Shown: in pieces, positions 36,295-44,120 of the stretch
Position numbering within the stretch: the first letter of the stretch is position 1
Layout: every line of letters starts with the position of its first letter
Source: CAYGVT01 sp964353355
GTDB lineage: Archaea > Thermoplasmatota > DTKX01 > GCA-020343715
Length of the DNA stretch: 49,670 bases
Direction of reading: 5' to 3'
NCBI GenBank assembly: GCA_964353355.1
Contig: CAYGVT010000154.1
Span: 1-49,670 of the forward strand
Made by a program: the position numbers and the translations under genes
The notes under the pieces: generated by a model
The model's database searches: none
What the model was told of the DNA's origin: nothing
Seen by the model: only the letters and a program-made list of their open reading frames with translations

Positions 36295-36907
36295 GTTCCT
36301 CGAGCTGCTTGACGCCGTACTCGTAGCCCGTGTTGTAGGCCTTCATGTTGAGCTCCTCCGTGCCCTTGGGCACGGAGTCGAGGATGGCCTGCTTCATCGC
36401 CTCGTAGGTCACGACGCGGCTCACGGCCGCGACGAACCCGAGCATCACGATGTTGGCCACTATCTTCTTGCCCAGAGTCTCGCTGAGGCGCGTCGCCGGG
36501 ATGCTGTAGACCTCGATGTCGTCCCGGGGGCGCGTGAGAGTCACGAGCGCCTCCTCTATCATCAGGATGCCGCCCGGCCGCAGCATGGGGACGTACTTCT
36601 CGTACGCGCCCTGGGACATGGTCATCATGAAGTGCGGGTGCTCCACGTAGGGGTAGTCGATGTCCTCGTCCGAGATGATGACGTTGGCGCTGCACGCGCC
36701 GCCGCGGGCCTCGGGGCCGTAGGACTGCGTGAAGGCGGCCCTCTTGTCGGTGAACAGCGCCGCCGCCTTGCCCAGGATGAGGCCGCCCAGGATGATGCCC
36801 TGGCCGCCGAAGCCCCCGAGCAGGACCTCGGTCGCCTCCTTGCCGCCTGCCGTGGGAGCCCCCTTCCCCTCCGCGTGGTGCTGCGGCTTGCCCTTGTGCT
36901 CGGCCAT
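36272..36907 (-). CDS. korC: 2-oxoacid:ferredoxin oxidoreductase gamma subunit
   Basis: A 211-residue gamma subunit of a 2-oxoacid:ferredoxin oxidoreductase. Features are EVLLGGFGGQGIILGGLILGKA (about 26-47), SYGPEARGGACSANVIIS (about 60-77) and a C-terminal helix tail. It completes the catalytic core with the TPP-binding KorB and KorA. ATG 36907 lies 2 nt after the korB stop. The N-terminal 24 residues are a His/Lys/Gly-rich extension. Its end overlaps the tandem HdrA start by 23 bp, which ties the oxidoreductase to the Hdr genes in one transcript. Confidence 0.92.
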   Translation of the reverse strand: MAEHKGKPQHHAEGKGAPTAGGKEATEVLLGGFGGQGIILGGLILGKAAALFTDKRAAFTQSYGPEARGGACSANVIISDEDIDYPYVEHPHFMMTMSQGAYEKYVPMLRPGGILMIEEALVTLTRPRDDIEVYSIPATRLSETLGKKIVANIVMLGFVAAVSRVVTYEAMKQAILDSVPKGTEELNMKAYNTGYEYGVKQLEEHAARKRA

Positions 36908-36909
36908 GG

Positions 36910-37821
36910 TCACACCACCCTCTTGGCGCGCGAGACGCCCTCGAGCATGGTCCTGTAGTAGGTGGTCTTCTGGATGTCGACGAACTTGCCGAGGACGATG
37001 CGCGAGTGGAGGTCGATGGTCGCCTCCGCCGGCTCGATGTTGTGCATGATGACGGAGTTGTCCTTGTAGAACCGCATCTCCTCGAGGCCGGTGCCTATCT
37101 TGTTGGGGCGGCCGTAGCCGGTGGGGCAGGGCGCCAGCACCTCGATGAAGCTGAAGCCGTACCGCGTGAGGGCCTCGGCCATGGTGCTGATGAGCTGGTT
37201 GGCGTGGAGCGTCGTCCACCGCGCGACGTAGGTCGCGCCCGCCGCGTAGGCCATGTGGGAGAGGTTGAACGGGTGCTCGTAGTTGCCGTAGGGCGACGTC
37301 GACGAGCGGGCGTGGAGCGGCGTGGTCGGGCCGAGCTGGCCGCCGGTCATGCCGTAGTTGAAGTTGTTCACGCAGATGACGACGAGGTCCAGGTTGCGCC
37401 GCGCGGCGTGGATGAGGTGGTTGCCGCCGATGGCGAACAGGTCCCCGTCGCCCGAGAACACCACCACGCGCATCTTGGGCCTCGCCAGGGAGAGGCCCGT
37501 GGCGAACGGGATGGCGCGGCCATGGGTGGTGTGGAAGGAGTCCATGCTGAGGTAGCCGGCCACGCGGCCGGTGCAGCCGATGCCGGACACTACCGCGATG
37601 CGCTCGCGCGGGATGTTGGCCTTCTTGACGGCCTCGATGAAGTAGGACGTCACGGAGCCCAGGCCGCAGCCCGAGCACCAGATGTGGGGCATGCGCCCTG
37701 GTCGCAGCCAGTCCCACCTCGGGTAGACGGTGGGCCCGTCCTTCTCGTGCACCATCTCGGACTGCTCGGCGCCGGCCTCCACGGCGACCGAGGCCTCCGC
37801 GACGTCCGGGTCGGGGCTCAC
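36910..37821 (-). CDS. korB: 2-oxoacid:ferredoxin oxidoreductase beta subunit (TPP-binding)
   Basis: A 303-residue beta subunit binding thiamine diphosphate. Motifs are HIWCSGCGLGSVTSYFIEA (about 45-64), the TPP/Mg motif GDGDLFAIGGNHLIHAARRN (about 124-143) and CVNNFNYGMTGGQ (about 149-161). The start is GTG 37821, overlapping the korA stop as GTGA and preceded by GGAGGTGAG about 5 nt away. It would decarboxylate 2-oxoglutarate or another 2-oxoacid with CoA, passing electrons to ferredoxin. The 2-oxoglutarate specificity is inferred from sucCD in the same window. Confidence 0.93.
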   Translation of the reverse strand: MSPDPDVAEASVAVEAGAEQSEMVHEKDGPTVYPRWDWLRPGRMPHIWCSGCGLGSVTSYFIEAVKKANIPRERIAVVSGIGCTGRVAGYLSMDSFHTTHGRAIPFATGLSLARPKMRVVVFSGDGDLFAIGGNHLIHAARRNLDLVVICVNNFNYGMTGGQLGPTTPLHARSSTSPYGNYEHPFNLSHMAYAAGATYVARWTTLHANQLISTMAEALTRYGFSFIEVLAPCPTGYGRPNKIGTGLEEMRFYKDNSVIMHNIEPAEATIDLHSRIVLGKFVDIQKTTYYRTMLEGVSRAKRVV

Positions 37822-38966
37822 TTCCTCACCTCCTCGATGGCCGCCAGGACCTCCTCGGGCTGGTGGATGCGGCCCGAGCAGCCGATGTGCCTCACCGGCG
37901 CGCGGCCGGCCACCGCGCGCTGCACCTCCAGCGCCACCTGGCCCATGTTGATCTCGGGCACGACGAAGGCCTTGACCCTCCCCGCGAGGGCGGCGATGGC
38001 CTCCTCGGGGAACGGCCAGAGCGTCCGGAGCCGCAGCATGCCGGCGCGCACTCCCCGCTCGCGCGCGAGCTTGACGGCGCGCTTGGCGGGCCTGGAGGTG
38101 ATGCCGTAGGCGATGACGACGACCTCTGCGTCGGCGAGCATGAACTCCTCGTTGTCGATGATCTCGTCTCTGAACTTGACTATCTTGTCGTTGATGCGCT
38201 GCAGCATCGCCTCATGCGCCTCGCTGGTGATGACGGGGTAGCCGCGCTCGTCGTGGGTGAGGCCGGTGATGACTATGCCGTAGCCCTCGCCCGCGGAGGG
38301 CATCGAGGGCACCAGGTCGTCGCCGACCCCGTAGGGGAGCCACTTGTCGGGCGGCACGGTGGGCGCGCGGCGCGCCACGAGCGCGATGTCCTCCGGCTTC
38401 GGGATGGTGACGAGCTCGGTCATGTGGCCGATGGACTCGTCGGTGAGCAGGATGACGGGCGTGCGGAACCGCTCGGAGAGGTTGAACGCACGGACCGTCA
38501 GGTCGAAGGCCTCCTGGGGGGATTGGGGGCTGAGCGCGATGGCCTGGATGTCGCCGTGCGTGCCCCACCGGGCCTGCATGACGTCCGCCTGGCCCACCAG
38601 CGTGGGCAGTCCCGTGGATGGCCCGCCGCGCATGACGTCCACGACCACGGTCGGGGTCTCCGTGACGTAGCCCAGGCCGTAGTTCTCCATCATGAGCGAG
38701 AATCCAGGGCCCGAGGTCGCCGTCATCGTCCTGAGGCCGCCCCACGCGGCGCCGAGGATGGCGGCCATGGAGGATATCTCGTCCTCCATCTGGATGAAGA
38801 TGCCGCCCACCTGGGGCATGCGGTCGGCCATGTGCTCGGCTATCTCGGTCGCGGGCGTGATGGGGTAGCCCGCGAAGAACCGGCAGCCGGCCGCGAGCGC
38901 GCCCTCCGCGATGGCGAAGTCGCCGTTCATGAACCACCGGCCGGTCATGGCGTAGTCTGCCCTCAT
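37818..38966 (-). CDS. korA: 2-oxoacid:ferredoxin oxidoreductase alpha subunit
   Basis: A 382-residue alpha subunit. Features are GDFAIAEGALAAGCRFFAGY and PITPATEIAEHM at the N terminus (about 14-45), MEDEISSMAAILGAAWGG (about 58-75) and TSGPGFSLMMEN (about 81-92), typical of KorA. The C-terminal part holds the usual LRTLWPFPEEAI segment. ATG 38966 overlaps the korD stop as ATGA, and its own stop overlaps korB as GTGA, so four kor genes are strictly coupled. Four-subunit KorDABC is the archaeal arrangement. Confidence 0.93.
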   Translation of the reverse strand: MRADYAMTGRWFMNGDFAIAEGALAAGCRFFAGYPITPATEIAEHMADRMPQVGGIFIQMEDEISSMAAILGAAWGGLRTMTATSGPGFSLMMENYGLGYVTETPTVVVDVMRGGPSTGLPTLVGQADVMQARWGTHGDIQAIALSPQSPQEAFDLTVRAFNLSERFRTPVILLTDESIGHMTELVTIPKPEDIALVARRAPTVPPDKWLPYGVGDDLVPSMPSAGEGYGIVITGLTHDERGYPVITSEAHEAMLQRINDKIVKFRDEIIDNEEFMLADAEVVVIAYGITSRPAKRAVKLARERGVRAGMLRLRTLWPFPEEAIAALAGRVKAFVVPEINMGQVALEVQRAVAGRAPVRHIGCSGRIHQPEEVLAAIEEVRK

Positions 38967-39247
38967 GCGGACGCCTCCTCCTTGGGAGCGGCCTTGGGCT
39001 TGGAGGGCTTGCCCTCGACCTCGTACCTCTCCACGAAGATGGCGAAGTCGGGGCAGATGCGCTCGCACATGCCGCACGCGACGCACACCCCGCCCTCGAC
39101 CACCTTGGGCACGTGGTAGCCCTTGGCATTGAAGTCGTCCGAGACCTCCAGCACCTGCTTGGGGCAGAACTCGACGCAGAAGCCGCACCCCTTGCAGCGG
39201 TCCTGGATGAGATGCAGCCGGCCGCGGGGCGACTTGTACTGCTCCAT
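38963..39247 (-). CDS. korD: 2-oxoacid:ferredoxin oxidoreductase delta subunit (2x[4Fe-4S] ferredoxin)
   Basis: A 94-residue ferredoxin-like delta subunit with two [4Fe-4S] motifs, CKGCGFCVEFCP (about 18-29) and CVACGMCERICP (about 54-65), and a Lys/Pro/Ala tail. It passes electrons from the KorAB active site to ferredoxin or, in this operon, perhaps to the Hdr-like proteins. ATG 39247 (with GGAGGA 11 nt upstream) or GTG 39274 may be the start; the frame continues to 39379 but without family similarity. It is the first gene of the seven-gene operon. Confidence 0.85.
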   Translation of the reverse strand: MEQYKSPRGRLHLIQDRCKGCGFCVEFCPKQVLEVSDDFNAKGYHVPKVVEGGVCVACGMCERICPDFAIFVERYEVEGKPSKPKAAPKEEASA

Positions 39248-39379
39248 ATCGAGCGGTTTCCTCCATTGCTTCACGGCATCACGCTCCCCGACCGGCCCCT
39301 CGGGGGCGGTGGCCCGGGAGCGGTCCCGGGCTCGCCCTGGGGGGCCAGCTTGGTGAGGGTGGGCGGATGGCCAAGGCAT

Positions 39380-39828
39380 GTTTAATATTTTATCGTGTGG
39401 TGCCGCAACGTGGGGTCCGGGACGCGTCCCGGGTGCCGAGCCAGCCGTCGCCCGACCCCGTCAACGTGGGGTCCGCAACCCCATGTCGAGCAACGGGCAT
39501 CATATAACACTCGACCACGCCGAGGGGGGTGGCCGACGGGGCCCCTCCGAGCGGGTGCTCTGCCTCTGTGGGCGCACATGCTGCCGTGATCCGATGGTTT
39601 GAAGGCTCGGCCTGCCGAAGGGCGGTTCAGTCGAGGACAGCTCATGGACGATGAGGGAACCGCGCACCGGCCGGCTTTGATGGTCGAAGAAGAACCGAGG
39701 GCCGCGAACTGAGCTGGTAGGGGCAAAGATGACTGGATATCGGTCAGACGGAAGGGAGGAATCTCCCATTCGTATCCCTATGGGTTGAACGGCATCTCTT
39801 GGCGACCCGGTGGCCATCGACCTCGATC
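39380..39828. other. Intergenic region without recognised gene
   Basis: About 450 bp without a convincing coding sequence. It has a 14-nt direct repeat CAACGTGGGGTCCG (39406-39419 and 39462-39475), a perfect palindrome CCGGGACGCGTCCCGG (39417-39432) and a GGGAG-GAAT-CTCCC hairpin (39754-39767) that could end the minus-strand ATPase transcript. Short frames on both strands look non-coding. A small structured RNA is possible. Confidence 0.4.
39381..39395 (-). promoter_or_regulatory. Promoter of the kor-hdr operon
   Basis: The minus-strand AT-rich box CGATAAAATATTAAA is the only TATA-like element upstream of korD. Transcription would start near 39360, giving a leader of about 85-115 nt. No further promoter is seen at the tight junctions down to 28926. 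Confidence 0.5.
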
Positions 39829-41148
39829 TCAGGGACCTCTCTCTCCGAGCAGCCATCGCCAGAGCGGTTCGAAAACGACGGTCCTTCCCCCGACGGTCGT
39901 CGTCTCCCCGTGGTCCCACGTGATAACCCGGAGGGCGTCGCACTCCAGCTCGTCCGAGGCCTTGAAGAGGGGGGTCAGCTCACGGTCGCGGGTGGTGGGC
40001 CTGCTCACATCGTACGAGCACTGGATGAGCTCGCTCACCTCCGTCCGAGCGGTCACGGCGAAGTCGACCTCCCTCCCCTCGGCATCCCTCCAGTAGTAGA
40101 TGGCGCGCGTGGGGTCGTCCAGCAGCCTTCTGGTCAGCTCCACCGCGACCGCGCACTCCATCAGGATGCCCATGTCCCGAGATTGCAACCCCCTCTGCTG
40201 GGCGAGGTATCCCGTGTCTATCGGGTAGACCTTCGGGAGGCTCTGCTGCGTCTCCTTGAGCCGGTGGCTGAACCGCCTAACCGCCAGTACCGAGAAGGCG
40301 TCCTCGAGGTGCGAGAAGTAGCCGTAGAGCGTGTTCTTGCTCACCATGTGGCCCTGGCCCTTCAGGTACTTGTGGAACGCGTGAAGGGAGAACGGCGTGG
40401 TGACGGAGGACATCAGTGCGTTGTAAAGGGCTCGCAACACCATGATGTTCTCGACACGGTGCCGCTCGATGACGTCCCTCATCAGCATGACGTCCACGTA
40501 GTCGTCGAGCACCCGGTGCCTTGACCGGGCGGGCTCCTTGCAGACCTCGGGGAATCCGCCGTACCGGAGGTACTCCCCGAGCATGCTCAGCATGTGGGAG
40601 AGGTCCCTCGAGGACGGACGAGTCGTGACCTGCGCGCCTCTCGCGCGTAGGTACTCGCTGAAGGAGAAGGGGAGCAGGACGTAGGTCATGCTCCTCCCCC
40701 GCATGGCGCTCGCGACCTCCGTGCGCAGGAGGCTCGATGACGACCCGGCGATGTAGACCTGGACGTTCTCGGTGTCGAGCACCCTGCGGACGAACCTCTC
40801 CCAACCGTTCACGAGCTGGACCTCGTCCAGGAAGAGGTAGGTCTTCTGGTCCGCGCTCTCGGGCAGGAGCTCCCGGAACGTCCTCAGGACGAGGTCCAGG
40901 TCCTCCAGGTCGGGGGGGAAGAACCGGTCGTCCTCCAGGTTGATGTAGAGGGTCGGGGCTCTCCCCTGGTCACGCAGGCCCAGCGCCCTGTGGCGCAGGA
41001 GGGAGGTCTTGCCTGCCCTCCTCGGGCCGATGACCGTCACGCATTTCCGGGAACGGGGCTCGACGATCTCGAGGTCCCTCTTGACGAGACCGGGTTCCTC
41101 GCTCTGTTGGAAGTCCTGTACGAGCCTGACTGCGAGGTCCTTGTCCAT
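39829..41148 (-). CDS. AAA+ ATPase with DUF4143-like C-terminal domain
   Basis: A 439-residue AAA_14/DUF4143-type ATPase. A Walker A motif (VIGPRRAGKTSLL, about 38-50), Walker B (TYLFLDEVQ, about 98-106) and a sensor segment IAGSSSSLL (about 130-138) are followed by a helical and a C-terminal restriction-endonuclease-like domain (about 320-430; REVDFAV, then LIQCSYD where a catalytic ExK would be). Such archaeal ATPases are numerous and poorly understood. ATG 41148 is chosen over upstream codons because the TATA box lies about 28 nt upstream. The promoter contains an inverted repeat. Confidence 0.8.
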   Translation of the reverse strand: MDKDLAVRLVQDFQQSEEPGLVKRDLEIVEPRSRKCVTVIGPRRAGKTSLLRHRALGLRDQGRAPTLYINLEDDRFFPPDLEDLDLVLRTFRELLPESADQKTYLFLDEVQLVNGWERFVRRVLDTENVQVYIAGSSSSLLRTEVASAMRGRSMTYVLLPFSFSEYLRARGAQVTTRPSSRDLSHMLSMLGEYLRYGGFPEVCKEPARSRHRVLDDYVDVMLMRDVIERHRVENIMVLRALYNALMSSVTTPFSLHAFHKYLKGQGHMVSKNTLYGYFSHLEDAFSVLAVRRFSHRLKETQQSLPKVYPIDTGYLAQQRGLQSRDMGILMECAVAVELTRRLLDDPTRAIYYWRDAEGREVDFAVTARTEVSELIQCSYDVSRPTTRDRELTPLFKASDELECDALRVITWDHGETTTVGGRTVVFEPLWRWLLGERGP

Positions 41149-41160
41149 GGTATTATAGAT

Positions 41161-41187
41161 AGGGAAACAAATAGATAAAGTTTCCCT
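41161..41187. promoter_or_regulatory. ATPase promoter with 8-bp inverted repeat
   Basis: AGGGAAAC (41161-41168) and GTTTCCCT (41180-41187) form a perfect inverted repeat separated by 11 nt. The minus-strand TATA CTTTATCTA lies between and within the arms. The layout fits an operator that blocks TBP binding, perhaps autoregulatory. Confidence 0.55.
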
Positions 41188-41371
41188 TTGGACTGAACTT
41201 CCTGGGGGCAAGAGGCTCGACGGGCTTGTATATCCGAAGGCCGCATCGCTGCGGGACCCGAACGGCAGGCCGCCCCGGGCCCGAAACGGCCAAGAGGGGA
41301 GGTCCATGGCCCATCCATCCGCGGTCCCTCGAGTGCACCCAAAGCCTAAAAGGGGGCATCCCGATGCGACC

Positions 41372-42370
41372 ATGCACGACCGGGTGGAGAAGATGCAAAC
41401 CCTTTCAGACATCAAGGAGATAAAGCTGGAGCAGCTGAGGCCCAAGGCGTTCATCGACGAACAGGTCGCGGCCATCAGGAAGGCGGTCGGAAAGGGCACT
41501 GCCATCAACGCGCTGTCGGGCGGCGTGGACTCATCGGTCGTCACCATGATCGGCCACAGGGCGCTCGGCGACCGGCTGAGGACGGTGTTCGTCGAGAACG
41601 GCATAATGCGCGAGGGCGAGCCCGAGCACATCGTGAAGCTCTTCGGGCGCCTCGGCGTCAGGGTCGAGCTCGTGGATGCGCGCAAGGAGTTCTTCGGCGC
41701 GCTCAAGGGCCTCACGGACCCGGAGGAGAAGCGCGAGGCCATCACCCAGACCTTCTACAAGACCGTGTTCGGTCGCATCGTCCGGGAGAGCAAGGCCCAC
41801 TACCTGCTGCAGGGCACGAACTACACCGACGTCGAGGAGACCGTCGCGGGGGTCAAGCGGCAGCACAACATACTGGAGCAGATCGGCATCGACACCCAGA
41901 GGCAGTTCGGCTACAAGGTGCTCGAGCCCATCATCCAGCTGCGCAAGACGGGCGTGAGGAAGGTCGCGAGGTCCCTGGGGCTGCCCAAGGAGATCCACTC
42001 GCGGCCGCCCTTCCCGGGCCCGGCACTGGCCGCAAGGGTCATCGGGGAGGTCACGCCGGAGAGGGTCGAGCTCGTGAGGAAGGCCACCGCCATCGTGGAG
42101 AGGGAGCTCGGGCGGTCGGGCGCGTTCCAGTACCTCGCTATCCTTCACGAGGACAAGGTCACCGGCCTGCGCGGCAACAGGCGCGACTTCGGCCACCAGG
42201 TCGAGCTGCGCTGCTGGGACAGCACCGACGCGGTCACGGGCACCCCCACCGAGCTGCCCTTCGCCAAGCTCACCAAGTTGGCGAGCAGGATAACGACCGA
42301 GGTGCCCGGCGTCGTGAGCGTGACCTACAACGTCACCGCGAAGCCACCGTCGACCATCGAGGCGGTGTGA
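41372..42370 (+). CDS. guaAB: GMP synthetase, PP-ATPase (amination) subunit B
   Basis: A 332-residue archaeal GMP synthase subunit B. It adenylates XMP and aminates it to GMP using ammonia from a separate glutaminase subunit not seen here. The PP-loop SGGVDSSVVT (about 49-58) and the C-terminal dimerisation part (RPPFPGPALAARVIGEVTPE, about 210-229, and the KPPSTIEAV end) are intact. ATG 41372 lies about 23 nt from a TATA-like CCTAAAAGG (41345-41353); a longer in-frame ATG at 41306 is upstream of that box and is rejected. The split from the amidotransferase is the usual archaeal form. Confidence 0.92.
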   Translation: MHDRVEKMQTLSDIKEIKLEQLRPKAFIDEQVAAIRKAVGKGTAINALSGGVDSSVVTMIGHRALGDRLRTVFVENGIMREGEPEHIVKLFGRLGVRVELVDARKEFFGALKGLTDPEEKREAITQTFYKTVFGRIVRESKAHYLLQGTNYTDVEETVAGVKRQHNILEQIGIDTQRQFGYKVLEPIIQLRKTGVRKVARSLGLPKEIHSRPPFPGPALAARVIGEVTPERVELVRKATAIVERELGRSGAFQYLAILHEDKVTGLRGNRRDFGHQVELRCWDSTDAVTGTPTELPFAKLTKLASRITTEVPGVVSVTYNVTAKPPSTIEAV

Positions 42371-42450
42371 GGCCAGGCCAGGGATGAGTTGCAGGGATCC
42401 CCGCCAAGCTCAGCCCACCCGTCGCGCAAGGAAGCATTGGATTAAAGCAT

Positions 42451-42480
42451 TTGAACCGCGGTTCATGAACCACGATTCAC
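42451..42480. repeat. Palindromic repeat, copy at the 3' end of the ATPase gene
   Basis: Two adjacent 14-bp palindromes: TGAACCGCGGTTCA (perfect) and TGAACCACGATTCA (one mismatch pair). The stop codon of the ATPase (42463-42465) lies inside. The same double element occurs at the 5' end of this gene. Confidence 0.7.
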
Positions 42481-43785
42481 AGACGTTCCTCGGCGCACCG
42501 GGCCGCGGTCCTCGTCCCCTTTTCCGGTCTTGGCCCGTCGCCCGGCGCGTCCGCGCGCCCGCCGGCCCGGGGGTGCCACCATCCTCACGATGTCATCGGG
42601 CGTCAGGACCTCGACCTCGTCCGTGTCGATGCGCTCGCGCGAGACGAAGACCTTCCGGCACCTGAGGTCCTCGACCTTGCTGAGGAAGTGGGACACGTCA
42701 CCCTTCGTGGCCCTGCCCCACTTGACCTCGCCGACCAGCTTGGGCCTGTTCCTGACGGTGACGAGGAGGTCGAGCTCGTTGTCGTATGCCTTGTAGAGCT
42801 CCTTGCGGCCCCCCAGCGCCTCGGCGAACAGGTCGGCGAGGAAGCCCTCGATGCCGAGCCGGAGGCGCGCCTCGACGGTCGGAGCGACCTCGCTGTAGGT
42901 GACATCCCTGTCCGAGAACCCGTACCGCGAGTCAAGGTAGTAGTACAGGCCCATGGGGAAGGATGGCATCGAGTAGATGAACTTCTTCGTGCCATAGGCA
43001 CGGGTCCTCTCGAGCAGGCCCATTCCGACCATGTTGTTCATGTACGGCAGTACGTTGGCCGATGCGCCGGTCCTGACTATCCCCCTCGAACCAAGGATCT
43101 GGGCGATCTCCCACGTGTCCTGGTGGCCCCCGCCTATGAGCGAGAGGATGGCCGCGTAGACCTGGGTGAGGCTCCTCTCCTCGTCCATGAATATCTCGCC
43201 GACGAGGGCAGGGACCATGAGGCGCAGCCCCGCCACGAACCGTTCCATGAACGGCTCGCCGTCGAGGATGGTGGTGGTCCAGGGGTCCCTCAGGATGGGG
43301 GCAAGCCCCAGTGCGTGTTCGCCCGTCATAGGACCGGAGAGAGATGCAAGCAGGTCGCTGGGCCTGACCAGGTCAAGGCGGGATGGGATGACAAGCCCCA
43401 GAAGGGGGGAGTTGCGGCCCATGAACTCCTCGGTCGTCCGCATGCTTGACCCCGAGAGTATGAGCCTGCCGCTCGGGTGCGCGCGGGCGATGTCCTCCAA
43501 GGGCCTGACCGGCAGCCTCTGGAACTCGTCGACCACGCATGTCTTGCCCTCCCGCAGCATTCCAAGGACCACCTCCGTGAAGGTCTCCAGGCGGTCGATG
43601 CGACCCCCTGGAAGGGCGGGCGAGTGTACCGTGCGGTCGGAGTTCACCGAGAAGTAGGCGTCATGGTCGATGTAATGCAGCAGCATGTAGGTCTTGCCCA
43701 CCTTCCGCCTGCCGTAGACCATGGTCCAGCCGGGGTTAGCATTGATGAAGTCCGCCTCGGACCTTTTTATACTGATTTGAACCAT
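42463..43785 (-). CDS. AAA+ ATPase with DUF234-type PD-(D/E)xK domain
   Basis: A 440-residue archaeal ATPase (ATPase_2/DUF234 type). Walker A is VYGRRKVGKTYML (about 23-35), Walker B is KTCVVDEFQRL (about 82-92), and a sensor-like ILSGSSM follows. A winged-helix region (about 210-290) and a C-terminal nuclease-like domain (about 310-400) with NELDLLV and GEVKWG, a PD-(D/E)xK pattern, complete it. ATG 43785 lies 26 nt downstream of a TATA box and inside a palindromic operator. The gene's stop falls in a second copy of that operator, so the whole gene is bracketed by the repeat. The C-terminal tail is highly basic. Confidence 0.82.
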   Translation of the reverse strand: MVQISIKRSEADFINANPGWTMVYGRRKVGKTYMLLHYIDHDAYFSVNSDRTVHSPALPGGRIDRLETFTEVVLGMLREGKTCVVDEFQRLPVRPLEDIARAHPSGRLILSGSSMRTTEEFMGRNSPLLGLVIPSRLDLVRPSDLLASLSGPMTGEHALGLAPILRDPWTTTILDGEPFMERFVAGLRLMVPALVGEIFMDEERSLTQVYAAILSLIGGGHQDTWEIAQILGSRGIVRTGASANVLPYMNNMVGMGLLERTRAYGTKKFIYSMPSFPMGLYYYLDSRYGFSDRDVTYSEVAPTVEARLRLGIEGFLADLFAEALGGRKELYKAYDNELDLLVTVRNRPKLVGEVKWGRATKGDVSHFLSKVEDLRCRKVFVSRERIDTDEVEVLTPDDIVRMVAPPGRRARGRAGRRAKTGKGDEDRGPVRRGTSVNRGS

Positions 43786-43818
43786 GGTTCATGAATGGTG
43801 GTTCAAATATTTATATAT
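43777..43818. promoter_or_regulatory. Promoter and double palindromic operator of the DUF234 ATPase
   Basis: TGAACCATGGTTCA, a perfect 14-bp palindrome, contains the ATG and the predicted leaderless transcription start. Next to it is TGAATGGTGGTTCA. Upstream (minus strand) is the TATA box ATATATAAATA (about 43806-43816). This is probably an autorepression site. Confidence 0.65.
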
Positions 43819-44120
43819 TGCCGATAAAGGACAGGCGACATGATGTCTGGGTGGCAGGATACGCCCGACCATTGAAAGACAGGTCCCCGATGGCGTGGCT
43901 AGGGCGGATGCGAAACCAGTGGTCGTTGAACCCGTGGGGACGATAGCCTCGTCCTAATCCCCTTGCTATTGCGCATTGCGCCATCAAACGCGACAGGCTA
44001 TTGGAACCCCATGCATGGGCGCGTCCCACGTGCGGGAGGTTTGTCCACAGTCAATGTCCGTCGACCGATGGTTGCCCAGGGCAATCATTCTTATATACAC
44101 CCCCGTGCATGGAAGGCGCG
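43786..44120. other. Intergenic region between the ATPase and MarR-GNAT genes
   Basis: About 335 bp between two divergent genes. Apart from the two promoters and operators at its ends, I see no gene or RNA. Short frames here start upstream of the MarR-GNAT promoter and lack coding character. Confidence 0.45.
44072..44098 (+). promoter_or_regulatory. MarR-GNAT promoter and 13-bp palindrome
   Basis: TTGCCCAGGGCAA (44072-44084) is a perfect palindrome about the central A. The TATA box TTATATAC (44091-44098) begins 6 bp later, about 26 nt before ATG 44121. The palindrome covers the BRE position and is a good candidate for the MarR operator. Confidence 0.55.

Noticed and set aside
39382..39943. 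Overlapping minus-strand frames in the spacer after the ATPase
   Set aside because: They lack similarity, promoter and consistent codon bias, and one runs into the ATPase gene's 3' end.
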